Notes: a model not told the origin generated them from the sequence alone. A stretch of DNA of 64,000 nucleotides from JADJSS01 sp964490845 (GCA_964490845.1 CAZBED010000007.1:1-64000), one strand, 5' to 3'; counted from the stretch's first letter, positions 18,640-29,087 are shown. Numbers and translations are program-made.

Positions 18640-20292
18640 ATGAAAAAAGGTATTTCATCTTTCGCTTTTTTACTTTTATTTACACCTATATTTACGCAGA
18701 CAACTTTAAGGCCAACTCCTCAAAACGCCCGGCCAAAGTTAGTGGTCGGCATTGTCGTAGACCAGATGCGCTGGGATTTTTTGTACCGGTATTACGACCG
18801 ATACTCCAAAGGCGGATTTAAGCGCCTGATGAACGATGGCTTCAGTTGTGAGCAAACATTCATCCCTTATTGCCCCACTGTTACGGCAGCCGGACATGCC
18901 TGTATTTACACAGGAAGCGTACCCGCCATTCATGGAATTGCCGGAAATAATTTTTATGATTATACTGCAAACCGTGAAATGTATTGCAGCGAAGACAAGA
19001 CGGTACAATCTGTCGGGACATCAAATGATAATGGACAGATGAGCCCCCGAAATATGCAGACCACCACTATCTGTGATGAGCTGAAACTCGCCACTAATTT
19101 TAAAGGGAAAGTGATAGGTGTAGCCATCAAAGACCGGGGCGCCATATTGCCGGCCGGGCACAGCGCCGATGCCGCCTACTGGTACGATAACAAAAGCGGC
19201 AATTTTATTTCGTCTACTTTTTACATGAAAAAATTACCCAAATGGGTACAGGACTTTAATGCCTCCGGTACAGTGGCCAGCTACTACCAGAAAAACTGGA
19301 ATACCTTATACCCCATAAACACCTACACTGAAAGCGATACCGATATAAACCCTTATGAGAACACCCCGTTTGGCGAAGACCAGAAAGGATTCCCTTATGA
19401 TTTAAAACGTTTTGCGGAAAAGAAAAATTATGGCGCGATTCGCTCCACACCTTACGGCAATTCACTAACGGCTGATTTTGCGAAAGCGGTTTTGGTGAAT
19501 GAACAATTGGGCAAGGATTCCGTCACTGATTTTCTGGCAGTATCCTTCTCTTCAACCGATTATATCGGGCATTCCTTCGGCCCGAATTCCATAGAGATTG
19601 AAGACACTTACCTGCGTCTGGACAAGGAGTTGGAATTATTTCTTTCAATACTGGACAAACAGGTTGGCGCAGGCAATTATACCGTTTTTCTTACAGCCGA
19701 CCATGGCGTGGCGCACGTGCCGGGATTTTTGGAAAAGCACCGTTTACCGAACGGCGGGGTGACCGGCTCCAAGGTCGATGTCGCCTTAAATCAGGAACTG
19801 AAAACGCAGTTTGGAGTAGACAGTTTATGCCTGGGCAGCTGGAATTATCAGTTTTACCTGAACCATTCAGTGATAGAAGCAAAGAAACTGGATAAAGAAA
19901 AAATCACCAACGCAGCAATCGCCTTTTTACAGAAAACAACAGGCGTGGAAAGAGTCATTGAATACAGCAAATTAGAAAAAACAGTATTGCCCGCATCCAT
20001 CAAGGAACAATTCATCAATGGTTATTATCCGAATCGTTGCGGGGATGTGCTGGTATTACTGAAACCCGGTTATATCGACGACGAATACGGCGGCAAAGGT
20101 ACCACACATGGAGTCTGGAGTCCGTATGACGCTCATATTCCATTGCTATTTTACGGCAATGGAATCGCGAAAGGAAAAAGATACGACAAAACTTATATGA
20201 CAGACATCGCTCCTACTTTATCTAGTTTACTGCACATACAAATGCCGAGTGGATGTATTGGAAATGCGATTCAGGAGGTGATAAAAAAATAA
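18640..20292 (+). CDS. pafA: PafA-type alkaline phosphatase / phosphomonoesterase
   Basis: The start was set at ATG 18640 (550 residues); a TTG six bases upstream is a weaker choice. A signal peptide covers about residues 1-20. The mature part closely follows the phosphate-irrepressible alkaline phosphatase PafA of flavobacteria. It has PKLVVGIVVDQMRWDFLYRY, then CPTVTAAGH with the nucleophile Thr82. It also has IHGIAGN supplying the active-site Asn, and KDR supplying the Lys and Arg characteristic of the monoesterase branch. Metal-binding STDYIGHSFGPNS and TADHGVAH follow. It hydrolyses phosphate monoesters in the periplasm or at the surface and releases phosphate. It is convergent with the thioesterase gene, with only 11 bp between them. 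Confidence 0.93.
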   Translation: MKKGISSFAFLLLFTPIFTQTTLRPTPQNARPKLVVGIVVDQMRWDFLYRYYDRYSKGGFKRLMNDGFSCEQTFIPYCPTVTAAGHACIYTGSVPAIHGIAGNNFYDYTANREMYCSEDKTVQSVGTSNDNGQMSPRNMQTTTICDELKLATNFKGKVIGVAIKDRGAILPAGHSADAAYWYDNKSGNFISSTFYMKKLPKWVQDFNASGTVASYYQKNWNTLYPINTYTESDTDINPYENTPFGEDQKGFPYDLKRFAEKKNYGAIRSTPYGNSLTADFAKAVLVNEQLGKDSVTDFLAVSFSSTDYIGHSFGPNSIEIEDTYLRLDKELELFLSILDKQVGAGNYTVFLTADHGVAHVPGFLEKHRLPNGGVTGSKVDVALNQELKTQFGVDSLCLGSWNYQFYLNHSVIEAKKLDKEKITNAAIAFLQKTTGVERVIEYSKLEKTVLPASIKEQFINGYYPNRCGDVLVLLKPGYIDDEYGGKGTTHGVWSPYDAHIPLLFYGNGIAKGKRYDKTYMTDIAPTLSSLLHIQMPSGCIGNAIQEVIKK

Positions 20293-20303
20293 CCAATCCT
20301 GTC

Positions 20304-20735
20304 TTATATTTTATGTTTCAGCACTATCATCGTCAGCCGCGAGATATTCAGCAGGTTTTCTTTTTCATCATAAATTTTGATTTCCCATATCTGCGTTTTT
20401 GACCCGAGATGAACCGGCCGGGCAATACCGATAACCCATCCTTCCCGTGCACTACGGATATGATTGGAATTGATATCCAAACCCAATGCATACTCTTTGG
20501 TAATATCCAAACACAGATTCGCGGCCATACTACCCAGTGATTCTGCCAGCACCACATGAGCGCCACCATGCAACAAGCCCATCGGCTGCCGTGTACGATG
20601 ATCCACCGGCATCCGGGCTTTCACATAATCATCCCCCATCTCGAGGTATTCAATGCCGAGATGTTCTACCAGGGTTCCTTTGCTCTGCTGTTGTAATCCT
20701 TCCAGCGAAACATGCTCAATTTTCCAGATACGCAT
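20304..20735 (-). CDS. Hotdog-fold acyl-CoA thioesterase (YdiI/MenI type)
   Basis: This is a 143-residue single hotdog domain. Residues about 27-70 contain GIEYLEMGDDYVKARMPVD and GLLHGGAHVVLAESLGS. These match the YdiI / 1,4-dihydroxy-2-naphthoyl-CoA hydrolase family, with the catalytic Glu in LAESLGS. The expected reaction is hydrolysis of aryl- or acyl-CoA thioesters, possibly in menaquinone synthesis. No menaquinone gene is adjacent, so the substrate is inferred from the family only. No signal peptide; cytoplasmic. Confidence 0.88.
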   Translation of the reverse strand: MRIWKIEHVSLEGLQQQSKGTLVEHLGIEYLEMGDDYVKARMPVDHRTRQPMGLLHGGAHVVLAESLGSMAANLCLDITKEYALGLDINSNHIRSAREGWVIGIARPVHLGSKTQIWEIKIYDEKENLLNISRLTMIVLKHKI

Positions 20736-20924
20736 AATCTTGTTGATATTATTCTACTCCAATCTATGCATTCCTGCCGAAGGTTATCCGATTTTGAATT
20801 TTAATTAAAAGTAAAGAATTCGTTTTCGTCTAAACGAATTCCGGAAATACACGGCAGATGCAGCCGATAGTTTAAATCTTGATAACTTTTTATCCGACGG
20901 CGTTCATATATGCTTTCCCGGTCT

Positions 20925-20932
20925 TACCTTTG
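20925..20932 (+). promoter_or_regulatory. Putative -7 box (TACCTTTG) of guaA
   Basis: It matches TAnnTTTG exactly and ends only three bases before the guaA ATG (20936), implying an almost leaderless transcript if it is used. Confidence 0.45.
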
Positions 20933-20935
20933 CAC

Positions 20936-22474
20936 ATGCATTCCAAAATTCTGATTTTTGATTTCGGGTCCCAATACACCCAGCTTATTGCCCGAAGAAT
21001 CCGCGAGTTAAATGTTTACTGCGAAATTCACCCATACAATCATCTTGCTGTTTTAGATAAACAGGACTTTAACGGTATTATACTATCCGGCTCTCCATTC
21101 TCCGTTTTGCAGGAAGATGCGCTGCAGTTTCCGGTGAAAGAGGTACAGGAAAAACATAGACTTCCGATACTCGGCGTATGTTACGGTGCGCAGTATATCG
21201 CGCATATTTTTGACGGCAAAGTGGAACGTTCCTCTAAACGGGAATATGGCCGGGCACATCTGGATTATATTGAACCCTCTAATAAATTATTTAAAGATAT
21301 ACCTCCGAAATCTCAGGTGTGGATGAGCCACGGTGATTCTGTGCTGGAACTGCCGGCAGGATTCGACCTGCTCGCCACCACAGACTCTATTCCGGTAGCC
21401 GCCTTCAAACACACGGCGACAGAACTGTATTCCATTCAGTTCCACCCGGAGGTAACTCATTCCGTTGACGGAAAAACGTTGTTGAAAAATTTTGTGGTAG
21501 ACATCTGCGGTTGCCGTCAGGACTGGACTCCCCTGTCCTTCATCGAAGAAACCGTCTCGGAAATACAAACGACTGTGGGCGACGACCATGTCGTTCTCGG
21601 CCTTTCGGGCGGCGTGGATTCAAGCGTGGCAGCCTTGCTGCTGCACAAAGCCATTGGCAGGCAACTGACCTGTATCTTTGTGAACAACGGATTGCTCCGG
21701 TACAAAGAATTTGAAACCGTACTGGATTCCTATCAGCATTTGGGATTGAATGTAACCGGCGTGGATGCGTCCGAACAGTTTTACGCCGAGCTGAAAGGTA
21801 TCTCAGAGCCGGAGGCGAAGCGCAAAGTTATCGGAAAAGTGTTCATTGATATTTTTCAGCAGGAAGCCGCCAAAATTGAAAACGTGAAATGGCTGGGACA
21901 GGGCACCATCTACCCTGATGTCATAGAATCGGTTTCCGTGCACGGCCCTTCAGCGAAAATAAAATCCCACCACAACGTGGGAGGCCTTCCGGAAAAGATG
22001 CACCTGAAAATCATTGAACCGCTGAACCGTTTGTTTAAAGATGAGGTACGCCGAGTGGGCAAGGCACTGCAGTTGCCCGAAAACATACTGCACCGACATC
22101 CGTTTCCCGGGCCGGGGCTTGGCATACGTATTTTAGGCGACATCACGAAGGAGAAAGTCGAAATTTTGCAAAAAGCCGATTACATCTTCATTGAAGGCCT
22201 GAAATCGTCCGGATTGTATGACCAGGTGTGGCAGGCCGGTGTGATGTATCTTCCCGTCCAGAGCGTTGGGGTGATGGGTGATGAAAGAACTTACGAAAAT
22301 GTTGTAGCTTTGCGTGCGGTAACCAGTGTGGACGGAATGACTGCGGACTGGAGCCATTTGCCGTATGATTTTCTGGCACGAATTTCGAACGAAATCATCA
22401 ATAACGTAAAAGGGATAAACCGAGTAGTATATGATATCAGCTCTAAACCGCCGGCCACTATTGAATGGGAATAA
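20936..22474 (+). CDS. guaA: GMP synthase (glutamine-hydrolysing)
   Basis: It aminates XMP to GMP using glutamine and ATP. The start was set at ATG 20936 (512 residues, normal for the family) because MHSKILIFDFGSQYTQLIAR is the family N-terminus; a more upstream TTG adds unrelated residues. The amidotransferase domain has the nucleophile Cys82 in GVCYGAQ and the His/Glu pair in FHPEVTHS (about 169-171). The synthetase domain has the PP-loop SGGVDSSVAALL (about 223) and the C-terminal dimerisation domain ending in KPPATIEWE. The last 44 bases overlap the next gene in another frame, so the two are likely coupled. Confidence 0.97.
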   Translation: MHSKILIFDFGSQYTQLIARRIRELNVYCEIHPYNHLAVLDKQDFNGIILSGSPFSVLQEDALQFPVKEVQEKHRLPILGVCYGAQYIAHIFDGKVERSSKREYGRAHLDYIEPSNKLFKDIPPKSQVWMSHGDSVLELPAGFDLLATTDSIPVAAFKHTATELYSIQFHPEVTHSVDGKTLLKNFVVDICGCRQDWTPLSFIEETVSEIQTTVGDDHVVLGLSGGVDSSVAALLLHKAIGRQLTCIFVNNGLLRYKEFETVLDSYQHLGLNVTGVDASEQFYAELKGISEPEAKRKVIGKVFIDIFQQEAAKIENVKWLGQGTIYPDVIESVSVHGPSAKIKSHHNVGGLPEKMHLKIIEPLNRLFKDEVRRVGKALQLPENILHRHPFPGPGLGIRILGDITKEKVEILQKADYIFIEGLKSSGLYDQVWQAGVMYLPVQSVGVMGDERTYENVVALRAVTSVDGMTADWSHLPYDFLARISNEIINNVKGINRVVYDISSKPPATIEWE

Positions 22475-23804
22475 TGTATTGGTATTGCTCTTTTGTCTAG
22501 TAGGAATCTCATCCTGTGCCGCTAAAAAGATCAGCGCTTCCGAATTAGGTACTACCTCCACTAAAAAGACGGAAGTAGTATCCATCAACACCCCAAAAGA
22601 AACGGCTGCTGCGAACATGGACGATTCCTTCAACAGGAAACCGGTTGTTTTTGACCTTGATAATGAAAGCACTTCACCGAAGCCGGAGGTTAAAACTCCT
22701 GTCGGCGTAAAAATGCAGGACGGGGTCAGCAACATAGCGGTGTTGCTACCCTTCAATTTAGATCAGATTCCGTTAGGAAAATATGCCGATGACACTACCA
22801 AACAACTTAGCGCTGATTCTAAAAATGCCATCGAATTTTACCTTGGCTGCCAGATGGCACGGGAGAAGTTTGAAGGTATAAAATCGACTACCAATGTGTA
22901 CTTCTTAGACAGCAAAAATGACTCTTCCACGATTGAAACGCTTTTTCAGCGAAAACCGTTTCCAAATGTAGATTATATTATCGGGCCGCTTTATTTCACT
23001 ACTCTTTCGTTAGCGGCGGATTTGGCAAAGCAACACGAAATACCGTTGATTTCGCCTTTAGCGAATTCGATGTATATCCGCAACAATCCTTTTTATTATA
23101 ATGCCAATGCTTCTTTAAGGGGGCAGTATTCCTTTTTACTCGAAACGATAAAAACCAGCTACCCCGGAAAAACAGTAGAAGTTATCTTTGACGGTAAGGA
23201 TTCACTGGCGGAAAGTATCAATACCCTGAAAGATATTGCCGGCAATTATTTCAGTTACAGCAATATCAGTTTTACTTCGTTGCAAATATGGGATGACATT
23301 ACCAAAAAGATGGTAAAACCGGATTCTGTTTCCGAACGGGTGATATTGATTTATTCTACCAAAGAATCCTACGTTAAAACGATTATCTCAAAACTAAAAC
23401 CGATTAAGAATCCGCTTCGCATTTTCACCTCTTCCTGTGTGAAAAACGTGAAATCACTGGCAGACAGCAAGTTCCCGCATACAATTTTTACGGTGTGGCC
23501 ATACAATACCAAAACGCCTAACCACGCAGTATTTGCCGCGAAATATGAAGAAAAATATACCAAAAAACCTACTGAAACAGCCTTTCAGGGCTATGACATC
23601 ATGACCTATTTGTTTCATATATTGGAAAATAACCAGGATTTAAACAATACCACCTATAATTTTTCCAATAATTTTGATTTAACTCAAATAAAACTCCAGT
23701 TTAACCCCGTTTTAAATAAAAATGGGGAAATTAATTACTACGATAATACAAATCTGTATCTTTACAGGTACGTAAACGGAATTTTTGAAATCGCAACACC
23801 TTAA
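22431..23804 (+). CDS. Periplasmic-binding-fold lipoprotein (LivJ/LpoA-like)
   Basis: This is a 457-residue lipoprotein with a long basic n-region, a hydrophobic stretch and the lipobox GISSC (Cys29). After a low-complexity linker, NIAVLLPFNLDQIP begins a type-1 periplasmic-binding (Leu/Ile/Val-type) fold. Typical turns are visible: NAIEFYLGCQMA, VDYIIGPLYFTT, IPLISPLANS and FQGYDIMTY. No permease or ATPase is nearby, so it is more likely an envelope or cell-wall-associated binding protein than a transporter subunit (inference). It begins inside guaA (44-bp overlap) and ends 6 bp before the next gene, so the three genes look like one operon. Confidence 0.8.
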   Translation: MISALNRRPLLNGNNVLVLLFCLVGISSCAAKKISASELGTTSTKKTEVVSINTPKETAAANMDDSFNRKPVVFDLDNESTSPKPEVKTPVGVKMQDGVSNIAVLLPFNLDQIPLGKYADDTTKQLSADSKNAIEFYLGCQMAREKFEGIKSTTNVYFLDSKNDSSTIETLFQRKPFPNVDYIIGPLYFTTLSLAADLAKQHEIPLISPLANSMYIRNNPFYYNANASLRGQYSFLLETIKTSYPGKTVEVIFDGKDSLAESINTLKDIAGNYFSYSNISFTSLQIWDDITKKMVKPDSVSERVILIYSTKESYVKTIISKLKPIKNPLRIFTSSCVKNVKSLADSKFPHTIFTVWPYNTKTPNHAVFAAKYEEKYTKKPTETAFQGYDIMTYLFHILENNQDLNNTTYNFSNNFDLTQIKLQFNPVLNKNGEINYYDNTNLYLYRYVNGIFEIATP

Positions 23805-23810
23805 ACTTTT

Positions 23811-25898
23811 ATGAAAAAACTTTTTTTCTGTACAGCAATACTATTGATTGCTGCCTCTCAGCTTTTTGCACAATACAACTTTGAATTACTGGGTAAAAAA
23901 ACATACACCGGGATGAATTTGTCCGGCAGCTGGGGTTATAATGATACTGTCAACCACAAGGAATATGCTTTAATCGGCACCACAATGGGATTATCAATAG
24001 TGGATATTACCACTCCATCCAGTCCTGTAGAAGTTAAGTTTATCAATGGGAAACAAGGCACCTGGAGAGAATGTCAGACATATAAGAGTTATGCCTATAT
24101 TACACAGGACAATGACACAACCAGATCCGAAGGGGTGCTCATTTATGATTTAAGCACCTTACCTGCCGGGAAAGTGGACACCTTTAAAGGTACCAACCCA
24201 TCAACCACAGACTATATCGGAAGAAGCCACTCCCTGTATATTGATGAAAAAGGGTTTTTATACCTGAATGGCGGCGATGCGAAAGTTAATGGGGTAAGAA
24301 CTAACGGTGTGCTTATTTATGACTTAAAGCCTAACCCGAAAAAGCCTACATATGTGGGATTTACCCAAAATCTGTTCGGTACCGGCGGGGTGAATTACGT
24401 TCACGACTGTTATGTAAGAAACGATACAATGTATCAGGCACATATTTACAATAACCGGTTTACCATCTGGGACGTTCGCAACAGGGCTAATCCGGTCAAG
24501 ATAAGTGATTTTACTACTCCGTATACCTATCCGCACAATATTTGGTTATCCGACAACAGCAAAACCTTGTTTATCTCGCATGAGTCCTTCAATCTTCCAG
24601 TGGAAGCCTATGATATTTCAGACTTAAGCAATATAAAACAGTTGGCAGAATTTAAAGTTAGCCCGACCAACAGGGAAATAGCACATAATGTCCATGTTTT
24701 GAATGACTATATCATAACTTCATACTACTCTGACGGTGTAGCAATTTTTGATGCATCCGACCCGACAAATGTGGTCACTATAGGTTACTACGATACACAG
24801 CCTTCATCTACGCAAACAGAAAATGGCGTATGGGGCGCCTGGGGTTATTACAAATCCGGAGTAATAACGCTCAGTGACATGATAAAAGGATTGTTTGTAG
24901 TAAAACCTACCTATGTCAGAGCAGCCCGTATGCAGGGTATTGTAACGGATACCAATACCACTCTGCCGATTACAGGTGTTAAAATCAGCTTTGTGGATAG
25001 CACCATGAGCGCCAACACTAACTTCCTGGGATTCTATAAAACAGGTACCGCCAAAGCAGGCCTGACGCGTTTTAAAGCAGAAAAAACAGGCTATATCACC
25101 AAATATTTTTCCGTCAATCTGGCTAATGGAAGAATAGATACCATCAATATCCAACTGCGTCAGATACCCATTCAGGTGAGGCAAACTGCATCTTTTTGTC
25201 AGAACAGGACATATACACTGCCTGATGGAAGAGTAGTTTCCGAGCCGGGGATTTACACCACTGATTTTGTGCTGCCTTCCGGAAAAGATTCTATCATTAC
25301 CACTACCCTTTCTCAGATAAACGCTACGTTCATTGCTAAATCCGCTAGTATCTGTGAGGGTGAATCTTATACATTGCCGCATGGCAATACCACCACCGTT
25401 GCAGGAGTATTTATAGATACATTCAGTAATTCCGTCGGATGTGACTCCATTATCACCAGCACCGTTACCGTTAATCCTGTGTATACTATTTTTAAAGAGG
25501 ATACCATTTACAAAAATGATGTATACACCTTACCAAATGGCTCTACTACCTCAGCATCAGGAACTTATGTTAACAATCTCAGCACAGTATCCTTCCATTG
25601 TGACTCTGTCATTACTGTCCATTTAACGGTTTTAGACACCTCCACGCTTTCAGGAATACAACAGTTGACCAATCGGCCGGTCAAATTTATCCTGAACGGG
25701 ACAGCACTGACCATCATGAACCATTCCGGCTCCCGTATGGATAAACTGGAAATCTATAATTCGATAGGAATGCTGGTCAAGGAATTCACTAATCCAGAAA
25801 ACAACCTGTTACTGCCTGTTTTGCCGAAAGATATCTACCTGATAAGGGGAATTACGCTCCGGAATGAACAGTACACACAGAAAGTGGTCATTTATTAA
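23811..25898 (+). CDS. Secreted LVIVD-repeat (choice-of-anchor B) protein with T9SS sorting domain
   Basis: This 695-residue protein has a signal peptide ending LFAQ at about residue 20. Residues about 40-370 form a beta-propeller-like region with recurring GLSIVDITTPSSP, NGVLIYDL, FTIWDVRNRANP and AIFDASDPTN units. This is the LVIVD / choice-of-anchor B pattern. A carboxypeptidase-regulatory-like beta domain follows (about 380-450), then short cysteine-containing repeats of about 60 residues with YTLPDG/YTLPHG/YTLPNG. The last 70 residues resemble a T9SS type A sorting domain (LEIYNSIGMLVKEF, end YTQKVVIY). It is probably exposed on the cell surface; ligand unknown. It follows the periplasmic-binding lipoprotein by 6 bp. 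Confidence 0.85.
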   Translation: MKKLFFCTAILLIAASQLFAQYNFELLGKKTYTGMNLSGSWGYNDTVNHKEYALIGTTMGLSIVDITTPSSPVEVKFINGKQGTWRECQTYKSYAYITQDNDTTRSEGVLIYDLSTLPAGKVDTFKGTNPSTTDYIGRSHSLYIDEKGFLYLNGGDAKVNGVRTNGVLIYDLKPNPKKPTYVGFTQNLFGTGGVNYVHDCYVRNDTMYQAHIYNNRFTIWDVRNRANPVKISDFTTPYTYPHNIWLSDNSKTLFISHESFNLPVEAYDISDLSNIKQLAEFKVSPTNREIAHNVHVLNDYIITSYYSDGVAIFDASDPTNVVTIGYYDTQPSSTQTENGVWGAWGYYKSGVITLSDMIKGLFVVKPTYVRAARMQGIVTDTNTTLPITGVKISFVDSTMSANTNFLGFYKTGTAKAGLTRFKAEKTGYITKYFSVNLANGRIDTINIQLRQIPIQVRQTASFCQNRTYTLPDGRVVSEPGIYTTDFVLPSGKDSIITTTLSQINATFIAKSASICEGESYTLPHGNTTTVAGVFIDTFSNSVGCDSIITSTVTVNPVYTIFKEDTIYKNDVYTLPNGSTTSASGTYVNNLSTVSFHCDSVITVHLTVLDTSTLSGIQQLTNRPVKFILNGTALTIMNHSGSRMDKLEIYNSIGMLVKEFTNPENNLLLPVLPKDIYLIRGITLRNEQYTQKVVIY

Positions 25899-25984
25899 TT
25901 GATTTGTAACATTATGTGCATTAATCATTACGATTTTATGCACAAAACCCTTATATTCGCACCCTTATTTAACAAATTACAAAC

Positions 25985-28900
25985 ATGGGTAAAGGAACAA
26001 GAACGGCGCTCGTTATTTTAACGGCATTAGTAGTATTGATTTGCATATATTGCTTGTCATTCACATTTAAAGTAAATTCCATAGAGAATAATGCAGTGGC
26101 TTTAGCGGAGAAAAATATCTCCATGCAAGACCCTGCCACCCGTTATCCGGGAAATCAGTTGGCGCAGTTTTTATATGAGGACTCCGTACATCAAATGAGG
26201 ATAGTCTACAAAAACAGATATCTGGATTCTGTAGCCAACGAGAAAGTATATCTGTGGAATACCTACAAAGCGTGTAAAGAACAACAACTCAATTTAGGCC
26301 TTGACTTGCAGGGTGGTATGAGTGTGGTATTACAGGTTTCCTTAACGGAATTATTGCAATCCCTTTCCGATAACAGCCGCGATCCTAAATTCAGGGAGGC
26401 GCTTACGCTGGCAGAACAACGTATGATTACCAGCAATGATGATTACATTACGTTATTCATTAAAGCATTTAAAGAATTAAAGCCAAATGACAAACTGTCT
26501 TCCGTATTCGCTACCCGTAACAATAAAGATGATATCACTTTTGAAAGCTCAGACAATGATGTAGAGAAGTTCATACGCAAACAATCCACTGATGCGATTA
26601 ACAGAACATACAGCATCATCCAGTCACGTATTGACCAGTTTGGAACCAAACAACCAACGGTAACCCTGGAGCCAAATAAAGGAAGAATCACTGTGGAAAT
26701 TGCCGGTGTTGATAATCCTGCGCGGGTAAGAAAATTGTTGCAGGCTACGGCCAACCTGGAATTCTGGGAAACATACAAAGCAACGGAAATCGCTAAATCT
26801 ATCAATGATGCCAACACCGCACTGAAAAACTATCTTGACACACAAAAAGATTTAGGAAAAGATTCATCTGTACAGACAAAAGCTAAGAACCTGCTGGATG
26901 ACAACAACGATGAGACAGACTCCGCAGCGGTAAACCCGTTGAGTGGCAGCAAAAAAACGCAGAAAGATACATCCAAAGCGAAAAAAATAGAAGAGTTCAA
27001 AAACGAGAATCCATTATTTGCGGTATTACAGCCTGCTGTTGATGAACAAAACAGATTCCAGGAATCACCGGTGATTGGCTATGTAAGCGCATTAGATACA
27101 GCTACCCTTACCGGTTATCTGAACAACCCTGATGTACGTTCCACTTTCCCGAAAGATGCGGAGTTTTTGCTTTCAGCAAAACCTTTCGGCGATAAACAAA
27201 AATTCTACTCCATTTATGTCATCAAGAAAAACACCAATAACGGAAATGCTCCGTTAGACGGCAGTGTGGTAACCCAGGCCCGTCAGGATTATGACCAGAA
27301 CGGCCAGGTGGTGGTAAGCATGCAAATGAATACCCTCGGAGGAAAAACATGGAGAGACCTTACCCGTAAAAATGTTGGCAGCCATATCGCCATCGTATTG
27401 GATAAGCAAGTATACTCCGCTCCTGTTGTGAATGGTGAAATTGACGGAGGAAACTCTCAAATCAGCGGCGGATTTGATGTACAGGAAGCTGTTGACTTAG
27501 CCAATGTATTAAAGACAGGTAAACTTCCTGCATCCGCAAGAATCATCGAAGAGGAACTGGTCGGCCCGTCACTTGGTAAACAATCCATCAATGCCGGATT
27601 AATATCCATGGTAGTCAGTTTCATACTGGTGGTCATATTCATGATTTTCTTTTATTCTTCCGCCGGTGTGGTAGCCAACCTCGTGTTATTACTGAACTTA
27701 TTTATGATTATAGGCCTGATGGCCGGATTCAGTTCAACACTGACATTGCCCGGCATAGCAGGTATCGTCTTAACCCTTGGTATGGCGGTAGATGCGAACG
27801 TTATCATCTATGAGCGGATAAAGGAAGAACTAAGGGAAGGTAAGGGATTCGTCGTATCCGTCGAAGAAGGATTTAAACATTCACTGGCTGCTATCCTGGA
27901 TGGTAACATTACCACCTTCCTGACCGCGGCCATCTTGTTCTTTGTCGGCTTAGGCCCTGTGAAAGGATTTGCCGTAACCCTGATGATTGGTATCGGTACA
28001 ACTTTATTTACCGCTGTTTTGCTGACAAAAATAATCGTCGATAAACGAATGGAAAAAGGAAAGACCCTGAATTATTTTACACCGTTTACTAAAAACTTTT
28101 TACAAGGTAAAAACTTTGACTTTATCGGAAAACGAAAAATCACTTATGCTATCTCCAGTATTTTCATCATTATCGGTTTTATTTCTTTTTTTACAAAAGG
28201 ATTTGAACTGGGGATTGATTTCAAAGGTGGTCGTGAATATAAAGTTCGTTTTGAAAAACCGGTAAATACCAATGATGTTCGCGAAGCATTAAATGAAACA
28301 TTAGGCAACGGAACAGTTGTTAAACAATTCGGTTCTGCCAATCAGGTGAAAATCACGACATCTTATCTGATTAAAAAAACAGGAAAGGAAGTGGACGGAC
28401 AAGTAGAAGCTGCCGTTTATAAAGGGTTAAGTAAATTCATACCTAACACATCACTGGAAACCTTTAAGCGGGTGAATCTGATGAGTTTCACCAAAGTGGA
28501 TCCCACTATGACCGGTGACTTCAAAAGAAGTTCCATACTTGCCACCATTTTCTCTTTAATTGTCGTCTTTATCTACCTTCTGGTTCGATTCAGACGTTAT
28601 GGCTACTCTGTTGGTGCGGTGGCGGCTACAGCGCACGATGCATTTGTAGTGTTGGCCTTGTTCTCCATCTTCCATGGCATCCTGCCATTCGCACTCGAAA
28701 TAGACCAGACATTCATCGCCGCGTTACTGACCGTTATCGGTTACTCGCTGAACGACACGGTTATCATTTTTGACAGATTGCGGGAATATTTAAAATTACG
28801 TCCGAATGCGGTGATGAAAGACACCATGAACGCGGCCATCAACAGCACCTTATCCAGAACATTCAATACGGCATTTACCGTATTCATAGTGGTATTCATA

Positions 28901-29065
28901 TTATTCCTGTTTGGCGGTTCAGTGCTGAAAGGATTTTCTTTTGCGATGCTAATAGGGGTAATTGTCGGTATCTATTCATCTGTATTTATCGCTTCTCCTA
29001 TCATGTATGATTTGGATAAAGACCATGACAAATATGTTGCGGCTGAAACCAAGAAGAAAAAATAA
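25985..29065 (+). CDS. secDF: Fused protein translocase subunit SecDF
   Basis: This 1026-residue protein has SecD and SecF in one chain, as is usual in Bacteroidota. An N-terminal membrane helix (about 8-28) is followed by the P1 domain start LGLDLQGGMSVVLQV. A lysine/serine-rich insertion lies around residues 300-345. The SecD membrane block contains ANLVLLLNLFMIIGLMAG and the GMAVDANVIIYERIKEE motif. The SecF half begins at about 718 with GIDFKGGREYKV and ends with the motif SLNDTVIIFDRLREY. It uses the proton gradient to pull secreted proteins through SecYEG, feeding the many exported proteins in this window. A strong terminator follows. Confidence 0.96.
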   Translation: MGKGTRTALVILTALVVLICIYCLSFTFKVNSIENNAVALAEKNISMQDPATRYPGNQLAQFLYEDSVHQMRIVYKNRYLDSVANEKVYLWNTYKACKEQQLNLGLDLQGGMSVVLQVSLTELLQSLSDNSRDPKFREALTLAEQRMITSNDDYITLFIKAFKELKPNDKLSSVFATRNNKDDITFESSDNDVEKFIRKQSTDAINRTYSIIQSRIDQFGTKQPTVTLEPNKGRITVEIAGVDNPARVRKLLQATANLEFWETYKATEIAKSINDANTALKNYLDTQKDLGKDSSVQTKAKNLLDDNNDETDSAAVNPLSGSKKTQKDTSKAKKIEEFKNENPLFAVLQPAVDEQNRFQESPVIGYVSALDTATLTGYLNNPDVRSTFPKDAEFLLSAKPFGDKQKFYSIYVIKKNTNNGNAPLDGSVVTQARQDYDQNGQVVVSMQMNTLGGKTWRDLTRKNVGSHIAIVLDKQVYSAPVVNGEIDGGNSQISGGFDVQEAVDLANVLKTGKLPASARIIEEELVGPSLGKQSINAGLISMVVSFILVVIFMIFFYSSAGVVANLVLLLNLFMIIGLMAGFSSTLTLPGIAGIVLTLGMAVDANVIIYERIKEELREGKGFVVSVEEGFKHSLAAILDGNITTFLTAAILFFVGLGPVKGFAVTLMIGIGTTLFTAVLLTKIIVDKRMEKGKTLNYFTPFTKNFLQGKNFDFIGKRKITYAISSIFIIIGFISFFTKGFELGIDFKGGREYKVRFEKPVNTNDVREALNETLGNGTVVKQFGSANQVKITTSYLIKKTGKEVDGQVEAAVYKGLSKFIPNTSLETFKRVNLMSFTKVDPTMTGDFKRSSILATIFSLIVVFIYLLVRFRRYGYSVGAVAATAHDAFVVLALFSIFHGILPFALEIDQTFIAALLTVIGYSLNDTVIIFDRLREYLKLRPNAVMKDTMNAAINSTLSRTFNTAFTVFIVVFILFLFGGSVLKGFSFAMLIGVIVGIYSSVFIASPIMYDLDKDHDKYVAAETKKKK

Positions 29066-29087
29066 AACTTAATTTTTTATTCAACTC

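Noticed and set aside
22133..22756. 207-codon minus-strand frame opposite guaA and the lipoprotein gene
   Set aside because: It spans two clear plus-strand genes and has no domain signature.
24804..25382. 192-codon minus-strand frame opposite the LVIVD-repeat gene
   Set aside because: Antisense shadow of a gene with a signal peptide and sorting domain; no own features.
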